Origin: DASZHC01 sp035938215
GTDB lineage: Bacteria > Verrucomicrobiota > Verrucomicrobiia > Chthoniobacterales > JAFAMB01
Length of the DNA stretch: 10,405 bases
Direction: 5' to 3'
Assembly (NCBI GenBank): GCA_035938215.1
Contig: DASZHC010000277.1
Location: 1-10,405, forward strand
Shown: positions 7,627-10,405 of the stretch, in pieces
Layout: every line of letters starts with the position of its first letter
How positions within the stretch are numbered: the first letter of the stretch is position 1
Made by a program: the position numbers and the translations under genes
The notes under the pieces: model-generated
Database searches by the model: none
What the model was told of the DNA's origin: nothing
The model's input: the letters and a program-made list of their open reading frames with translations, nothing else

Positions 7627-7651
7627 TGGAAAAATCTAGAGCTCCGTGCTG

Positions 7652-7679
7652 GAAATAGCATGCATTTTGTTGCGATCAA
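7652..7679 (-). promoter_or_regulatory. possible promoter for trpC
   Basis: On the minus strand TTGATC (7679-7674) and TATTTC (7657-7652) are separated by 16 bases, with TGC just before the second box, like an extended -10. It would start transcription some 20 bases before the trpC ATG. Both boxes are imperfect, so this is a weak call. Confidence 0.25.
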
Positions 7680-7931
7680 AAACGTCGTGTGAAGCTAGAC
7701 CGGCAGCCGTTCATTGGCCCGGCTACCTGCGCATCACAGTTTACGGGCTCGCACATGACCCCGATGAGTAACTTTGCTGTTTATGCGCCGCAAGGGAACC
7801 GGATCGCCCCAATCCAGCGTTAACGCCATATCTTGGGGTCTAGACATACCGTTAGGAGCATATATTGTGTGTTGAGCGCGAATTTCGCTTGCATGATTTC
7901 CAGGCCTGAAGTATTTTTCTCCGGGAGCCAA

Positions 7932-7978
7932 TACATGCCCTCGGTGGCGTGCAGTCTGCGCCACCGGGGAGGCATGTA
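7932..7978. repeat. long imperfect hairpin, REP-like
   Basis: TACATGCC (7932-7939) pairs with GGCATGTA (7971-7978), and CGGTGGCG (7942-7949) pairs with CGCCACCG (7959-7966), nested around a 9-base loop. Only two bases on one side and four on the other interrupt the stem, giving 16 perfect pairs. No T-run follows on either strand, so it is not a simple terminator. It resembles a REP-type palindrome or a structured RNA element. Confidence 0.6.
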
Positions 7979-8040
7979 GAACGGATTGAGGAGCAGTTTC
8001 AGGGGCAATTTCTCCCATCATACGTAACCCGCATCGTAAA

Positions 8041-8093
8041 CCCCAGATCGGAGGAGGGGATTCTCGCCCCGGTCTGGGGTCTTTCTCCTTTAG
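8041..8093 (+). terminator. terminator-like stem-loop with pyrimidine tail
   Basis: CCCCAGATC (8041-8049) pairs with GGTCTGGGG (8071-8079), nine pairs including one G-T. Inside, GGGG (8056-8059) pairs with CCCC (8067-8070). The sequence then becomes T/C-rich (TCTTTCTCCTTT, 8080-8091). It fits an intrinsic terminator on the plus strand, though no plus-strand gene ends just before it. It could be the 3' end of a small RNA or simply a relic. Confidence 0.4.
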
Positions 8094-8123
8094 GCGGTGC
8101 GAAGCGTCCAAATTCAGACTTAA

Positions 8124-8387
8124 GTGACAAATCAACCGTCCGATCTGCTTTGGTCAGCATACAAATTCTTATTTATGCGGCCCGAATTTGATATAGCGCG
8201 CTGTAGATGCCCTCGCTGCGTCGCAGCACGACGTATGCGATTGGTCACGATTGTGTGTGTCTGCATAACGTGCGCTTGCGTTGGATATCTCGTTTTGGAA
8301 TTTTCCCATTCTAAGCGCTTCGAATTCCCAGGGCTTCCAATCCCCGAATTTTATCACCACGTTAAAAACGTTGCTTCGCTCCCCTGA
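8124..8387 (+). CDS. small single-span membrane protein frame (hypothetical)
   Basis: The frame from GTG 8124 gives 87 residues; a shorter form from ATG 8235 gives 50. The short form begins MRLVTIVCVCITCACVG, a cysteine-rich hydrophobic helix, followed by YLVLEFSHSKRFEFPGLP and a polar tail. The longer form adds a basic, cysteine-rich segment (RCRCPRC) just before the helix. No ribosome site decides between starts. It ends 8 bases before the next tiny membrane frame, which supports a bicistronic reading. I recognise no family; a chance frame in decayed DNA is a real alternative. Confidence 0.35.
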   Translation: MTNQPSDLLWSAYKFLFMRPEFDIARCRCPRCVAARRMRLVTIVCVCITCACVGYLVLEFSHSKRFEFPGLPIPEFYHHVKNVASLP

Positions 8388-8395
8388 TTCTTGCC

Positions 8396-8530
8396 ATGCA
8401 AAAAGCCCCCGCCACAACGGACAAGCCAGTCATGGAGCGTGGGTGCAGGCTTCTCGTGTGGCTCATGGTTTTTTGGATTTGCGTCGGTATCCTTTTCCTG
8501 GGCATCGCCTGGGTCTGGCGATGGTTCTGA
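8396..8530 (+). CDS. 44-residue single-span membrane protein frame (hypothetical)
   Basis: A complete ATG-to-TGA frame encodes 44 residues: a polar N-terminus (MQKAPATTDKPVMERGC), then one strongly hydrophobic, tryptophan-rich helix (LVWLMVFWICVGILFLG) and a short tail ending WVWRWF. The arrangement (charged head, single helix, aromatic end) is typical of very small inner-membrane proteins. Third codon positions are mostly G or C, unlike random sequence. It starts 8 bases after the stop of the preceding small membrane frame. No Shine-Dalgarno is visible. Function unknown. Confidence 0.4.
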   Translation: MQKAPATTDKPVMERGCRLLVWLMVFWICVGILFLGIAWVWRWF

Positions 8531-8540
8531 GAGCTGCAGA

Positions 8541-8582
8541 CCTCAGACTAGACTGGTAGAGGATCATGGGTTCGATACGCCC
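8541..8582 (+). pseudogene. tRNA-like relic lacking the anticodon arm
   Basis: CCTC (8541-8544) and GAGG (8559-8562) flank AGACTAGACTGGTA, like a D-arm whose loop contains a tandem AGACT duplication. Six bases later comes ATGGGTTCGATACGCCCA, which resembles a T-loop (GGTTCGA) and acceptor 3' strand (ACGCCCA) with some bases missing. No anticodon arm or matching 5' acceptor strand is present, so this cannot be a functional tRNA. It is either a tRNA deletion relic or chance. Confidence 0.3.
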
Positions 8583-8630
8583 AGAACTTTCTTCCGTTTT
8601 CACTTCTGAAGTGGGGTTCTGGCGGAAGAA
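8581..8630. repeat. interleaved inverted repeats (pseudoknot-capable)
   Basis: CCAGAAC (8581-8587) is complementary to GTTCTGG (8616-8622), and TTCTTCCG (8589-8596) to CGGAAGAA (8623-8630). The two pairs are interleaved, not nested. Between them CACTTC (8601-8606) and GAAGTG (8608-8613) form a third helix. All arms are perfect. The topology could give an RNA pseudoknot, or reflect recombination of a palindromic element. Function unknown. Confidence 0.65.
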
Positions 8631-8718
8631 GCGACTCGTCTCCGCTCTTGTAGGCACCCTCAAAGTGATTACATGTAGCGCTTGCCTATCGACTGCCGTC
8701 CCGCTCTGGGAGCTGATG

Positions 8719-8760
8719 AGCGGGCGACGAGACTCGAACTAACGACATCTTCCTTGGCAA
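8719..8760 (-). pseudogene. 3' fragment of tRNA-Gly(GCC), probable attachment-site scar
   Basis: Read on the minus strand from 8760, the sequence gives the anticodon loop TTGCCAA (GCC at 8758-8756), then GGAAG, the T-arm centre AGTTCGAGTCTCGTC and the acceptor 3' strand GCCCGC plus discriminator T. This matches the 3' half of bacterial tRNA-Gly(GCC). The match stops at the anticodon loop: beyond 8760 there is no anticodon-stem partner, D-arm or 5' acceptor. Two changes break the T-stem. The breakpoint is marked by the palindrome GGCAATTGCC (8756-8765). Tyrosine recombinases commonly cross over in this loop and leave such fragments at the distal end of an island. The missing side (above 8760) would be the element. 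Confidence 0.75.
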
Positions 8761-8951
8761 TTGCCGACCGGGAAGACGATATCGTCACATCTGACGACAT
8801 TCACCGGCCGGTCGCGAAGACAAAACCGCAGTCGGTTCGGATGAGTGACGGGCTTGGATGGGTGACTCAGGAGCTTATGGATGCAGTCTTTGCTGCAGTC
8901 AAGCTGCCGTAGCTATGGCAGATCTTCCGGTCCCTGATTGAACGAAAAGAC
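8761..8951. other. gene-poor stretch beside the tRNA fragment
   Basis: A plus-strand frame covers 8682-8912 and ends MSDGLGWVTQELMDAVFAAV, but its first half reads through the tRNA fragment and it matches no family I know. GGAAGA (8771-8776) mirrors TCTTCC (8748-8753) across the tRNA breakpoint, consistent with a recombinase core. I see nothing else. Confidence 0.35.
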
Positions 8952-9155
8952 CTAAGGCAGAACGTCCGGCACCGCATCCACCTGAGCCTCGCAATCAATC
9001 GCCTCTGCTTCAAATGGCCAGATCAGTGCGGTTATCGCATTCTCGACCAGCATACATACGAGCCAGCAAGCGACGCCGAGAACAAGCCCGATAATTACCG
9101 CCAGCGTAATGACTTTGATGACGCCGGCATCATGCAATTTACGACTGCAAGGCAC
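8952..9155 (-). CDS. small membrane protein (hypothetical)
   Basis: This 67-residue frame starts at GTG 9155. After a short polar start it contains a long hydrophobic helix, IKVITLAVIIGLVLGVAC (about 13-30) continuing through WLVCMLV, a possible second short span (NAITALIWPF) and an acidic tail (EAEAIDCEAQVDAVPDVLP). A clear membrane segment followed by an acidic tail is unlikely in random sequence. Spacing to a clear ribosome site is poor (AGG about 13 bases upstream). It lies on the presumed element side of the tRNA fragment and follows another possible minus-strand small frame by 13 bases. Family unknown. Confidence 0.45.
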   Translation of the reverse strand: MPCSRKLHDAGVIKVITLAVIIGLVLGVACWLVCMLVENAITALIWPFEAEAIDCEAQVDAVPDVLP

Positions 9156-9168
9156 AATAAACCATTAC

Positions 9169-9321
9169 CTAAAGGAACTTAGTGTTCAACCACGTTAGGG
9201 ATGTGCTTCCTCGATGCGTCTCCGCGTCAGATGAGTCCCCTTCCCAGGCGTTTTGTGCGTCAGGTGACCGGAATATCGTTTTAGGCACCAAAACGCGTCC
9301 CACCGGCTTGGGCATCCTCAT
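9169..9321 (-). CDS. 50-residue frame, uncertain
   Basis: An ATG-to-TAG frame between the minus-strand terminator and the small membrane protein. It starts MRMPKPVGRVLVPKTIF and is hydrophilic and threonine/serine-rich at the end. It has only modest G/C preference at third positions and no clear ribosome site. It is listed because of its position just ahead of the membrane protein; it may not be coding. Confidence 0.2.
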   Translation of the reverse strand: MRMPKPVGRVLVPKTIFRSPDAQNAWEGDSSDAETHRGSTSLTWLNTKFL

Positions 9322-9338
9322 CGATGCGGTGAACGCTG

Positions 9339-9369
9339 AAAAACAAAAAGGGCCTCGGAAACCGAGACC
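9339..9369 (-). terminator. intrinsic terminator, strongest on the minus strand
   Basis: On the minus strand GGTCTCGG (9369-9362) pairs with CCGAGGCC (9358-9351) around a TTT loop: eight pairs, one of them U-G. It is followed by CTTTTTGTTTTT (9350-9339). On the plus strand the same stem has a C-A mismatch and a weaker TCTTTG tail. I see no convincing minus-strand gene just upstream of it, so it may insulate the minus-strand genes below. Confidence 0.7.
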
Positions 9370-9396
9370 TCTTTGCTAGATTTAACATAGAAACAC

Positions 9397-9410
9397 TCGA
9401 AATGATTCGA
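9397..9410. promoter_or_regulatory. operator-like palindrome upstream of the small-gene cluster
   Basis: TCGAA (9397-9401) and TTCGA (9406-9410) flank a 4-base spacer, an arrangement typical of dimeric repressor sites. It lies in the A/T-richer leader between the terminator and the first small gene, about 130 bases before its ATG. A TTGACA at 9520-9525 is too close to the ATG to act as an ordinary -35 box. Weak call. Confidence 0.2.
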
Positions 9411-9542
9411 AAAAACACGAGAGTGCAAGAATAATCGACTATCTACCGGCGGAGCGTCAACTAGACTGAGCGGGATAGGCGCGGAACTTAACTACTGTCC
9501 AGTGGTGTTAGTCGTTGTGTTGACAGCGGCAATAGTTAGTAA

Positions 9543-9695
9543 ATGAGAGTCTTTTACACCAAGCCTCAAATCGCCCGGTTGCTCGGCATGGACGCACGAA
9601 CGGGGATTAGCCGATTCGATCTAACCCCGGACGCAACGATCATGACGGGCGTGAAGAAGTTTAGCGTTTACGACGCGGCAAGAATGCAAAACTGA
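9543..9695 (+). CDS. 50-residue helix-turn-helix-like protein
   Basis: A complete ATG-TGA frame encodes 50 residues. It opens MRVFYTKPQIARLLGMDAR, the look of an excisionase/MerR-type helix-turn-helix (an aromatic start, then PQIARLLG as the first helix and turn), and ends VKKFSVYDAARMQN, like a short wing plus helix. Its stop overlaps the start of the next frame (TGATG), typical of tightly packed phage or island genes. No clear ribosome site. It probably binds DNA, as a control or recombination-directionality protein; the role is inferred from shape only. Being very short, it could be missed by ordinary gene finding. Confidence 0.45.
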   Translation: MRVFYTKPQIARLLGMDARTGISRFDLTPDATIMTGVKKFSVYDAARMQN

Positions 9696-9799
9696 TGGAA
9701 TCGCAATATCGCGTGGTCAATGCGCTAAGCGATCAACTGGATGCTGCGTGTACCCTTCTCATAGACACAACGAAGCGGCTCAATGGCATCAAGCGCTAA
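9695..9799 (+). CDS. 34-residue helical small protein, coupled to its neighbours
   Basis: The ATG at 9695 overlaps the TGA of the preceding frame, and the TAA at 9797-9799 lies inside the start of the next frame. The 34 residues (MESQYRVVNALSDQLDAACT, then LLIDTTKRLNGIKR) form a single amphipathic helix-like stretch with leucine/valine spacing suitable for a coiled coil. There are no cysteine motifs and no membrane span. Support comes mainly from the overlap architecture; no family is recognisable. Confidence 0.35.
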   Translation: MESQYRVVNALSDQLDAACTLLIDTTKRLNGIKR

Positions 9800-10010
9800 C
9801 GGGCTGGTCAGCCGCAATGAGCTGGCGTCGATTCTCGGAATCAGCGATAATCGCGTGAGCGAATTGGCTAAGGCCGGAATCGCAGTCACTGTGCGGCCAG
9901 CTATCGGGCGCGAGATGTTAAAGAGGAACGGCAAAAGACTGAACCGGAGAAATCTGCGCGCGACGGCGAGAAAATCCGGTAAATTTGCCGGTTTAAGAAT
10001 CGGATCGTGA
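9783..10010 (+). CDS. Nu1/terminase small-subunit-like DNA-binding protein, possibly frameshifted
   Basis: The ATG at 9783 overlaps the previous frame by 17 bases. The N-terminal segment LVSRNELASILGISDNRVSELAKAGIAV (residues 8-35) is a clear winged-helix HTH resembling the DNA-binding domain of Nu1-type phage terminase small subunits, which recognise packaging sites. As annotated, the protein is 75 residues and the remainder is unusually rich in Arg, Lys and Asn. A -1 shift near 9900 instead gives ASYRARDVKEERQ, then a charged helical tail ending at TAA 9980-9982, which looks more like real coding sequence. So the gene may be frameshifted, or truncated relative to full-length subunits (usually well over 130 residues). 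An excisionase-like regulator is an alternative. Confidence 0.5.
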   Translation: MASSANGLVSRNELASILGISDNRVSELAKAGIAVTVRPAIGREMLKRNGKRLNRRNLRATARKSGKFAGLRIGS

Positions 10011-10063
10011 AGTGGCCCGATTTTGTCGCGCGCCTTCAGCTCCACATTTTTGAGCACTCAACA

Positions 10064-10258
10064 TTAGTCCAAAATAAGCAGAGCAGGCGAGAGATAGCGT
10101 TTGAGTTGGGTTTTGAGCGCCCCTTGAGCCTGGGCGGCACTCAAGGTATTGATTGCGTCAATGGCGTTGGCAAACAGGACGCTGTAGCCGTGCTGACAAG
10201 CAGCGTATCCCAAAGCGGTAGCGAGATGGGTTTTTCCGATCATGCCGCTCCCGGCATG
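10064..10258 (-). pseudogene. istB: fragment of IS21-type IstB transposition ATPase
   Basis: The minus-strand frame ending at TAA 10066-10064 reads GSGMIGKTHLATALGYAAC (Walker A region), then SVLFANAIDAINTL, then LKTQLKRYLSPALLILD. This is the IstB core from the P-loop to the start of Walker B, where family members continue DELGYLP. Here the stop follows the aspartate directly, so Walker B and the C-terminal half are lost. Upstream of the P-loop the homology breaks; the +1 neighbour frame reads IVPIMPGAA, which could be the frame-broken strand before the P-loop. About 65 of roughly 250 residues remain. No IstA or terminal repeats are visible in the window, so the element is dead. Confidence 0.75.
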
Positions 10259-10405
10259 ATGGGTACTATGCCGGGTGCCCGACTATGCCGATCAGTGGTT
10301 GCCGTGTGGCTTAAATCCAAGGATCCTGACGTGAAAGGCCCGGCATATTCCGGAGGCATATCTAGAGACCGCTAAGGAAGCTCAGAACACGGTCGCTGGG
10401 ACGGT
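10259..10405. other. right edge, no gene identified
   Basis: Short frames are open on both strands but match nothing I know. The sequence repeats ATGCCG-type words next to the palindrome CATGCCG...CGGCATG (10241-10258). It is probably the continuation of the decayed mobile region. Confidence 0.3.

Larger units (their letters stand above)
7680..8123. other. gene-poor stretch upstream of trpC
   Basis: Open frames exist on the minus strand (a 133-codon frame from 8135 to 7734 and a 62-codon frame from 8008 to 7820). They overlap each other, run through two strong hairpins and match no family I know, so I do not call genes. The identifiable contents are a degenerate repeat piece (7754-7769), the long hairpin 7932-7978 and the terminator-like structure 8041-8093. 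Decayed coding sequence cannot be excluded. Confidence 0.4.

Noticed and set aside
7734..8135. 133-codon minus-strand frame and an overlapping 62-codon frame
   Set aside because: They overlap each other, cross two strong hairpins and match nothing known; a decayed gene remains possible.
8581..8630. Integron attC-like site
   Set aside because: attC arms are nested and have RYYYAAC/GTTRRRY core sites; here the arms are interleaved and the core does not fit.
8682..8912. 76-codon plus-strand frame
   Set aside because: Its first half reads through the tRNA-Gly fragment in antisense and no family is recognisable; kept only as a note.
9725..10057. 110-codon minus-strand frame
   Set aside because: Antisense to the Nu1-like gene, whose HTH pattern is much more convincing.
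10007..10375. 122-codon plus-strand frame
   Set aside because: Antisense to the IstB fragment, which has a recognisable P-loop.
1..10405. CRISPR array or tandem direct repeats
   Set aside because: No regularly spaced direct repeats were seen; the repeats present are inverted.

Overview
The window looks like a bacterial chromosome segment of moderate GC content: a conserved housekeeping block on the left and centre, and a gene-poor, repeat-rich, decayed mobile stretch on the right. The signal-peptide protein, the Fe-S type-4 uracil-DNA glycosylase, the HupE/UreJ-type membrane protein tail and the abundance of short palindromes would fit an environmental bacterium such as a member of the Verrucomicrobiota. 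That placement is an impression only; no 16S or other marker is present.

Left part (1-3493). An unrecognised frame runs off the left edge on the minus strand. It is followed by the C-terminal remnant of a HupE/UreJ-type membrane protein (minus). A complete threonine-aldolase-type PLP enzyme follows on the plus strand, with its 5' end abutting the HupE remnant. A large multi-membrane-span protein resembling GT-C/GT39 glycosyltransferases comes next, after a 256-base gap that holds a perfect -10 box.

Centre (3629-7626), all minus strand. In transcription order: trpC (indole-3-glycerol phosphate synthase), an RluD-type 23S rRNA pseudouridine synthase, a type-4 uracil-DNA glycosylase overlapping rluD by 62 bases, then two uncharacterised proteins, the second with a signal peptide. 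Between trpC and rluD sits a perfect 40-bp inverted repeat (6712-6751 / 6796-6835). Its rluD-side arm supplies rluD's start codon and first codons, and also holds a 6-codon mini-ORF whose stop overlaps the rluD start as ATGA.

Right part (7627-10405). There are no conserved full-length genes. It holds long hairpins, a terminator-like structure, a pair of tiny adjacent membrane-protein frames, a tRNA-like relic, an interleaved inverted repeat, and a 42-base piece matching the 3' half of tRNA-Gly(GCC) from anticodon loop to acceptor end. The last is the classic scar of a tyrosine-recombinase attachment site and predicts an integrated element to the right of 8760. That side carries small membrane-protein and other small minus-strand frames, a strong minus-strand terminator, three overlapping very short plus-strand genes ending in a Nu1/terminase-small-subunit-like helix-turn-helix protein, and a frame-broken fragment of an IS21-type IstB ATPase. 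The right end therefore reads as the decayed edge of a prophage-like or genomic-island element.
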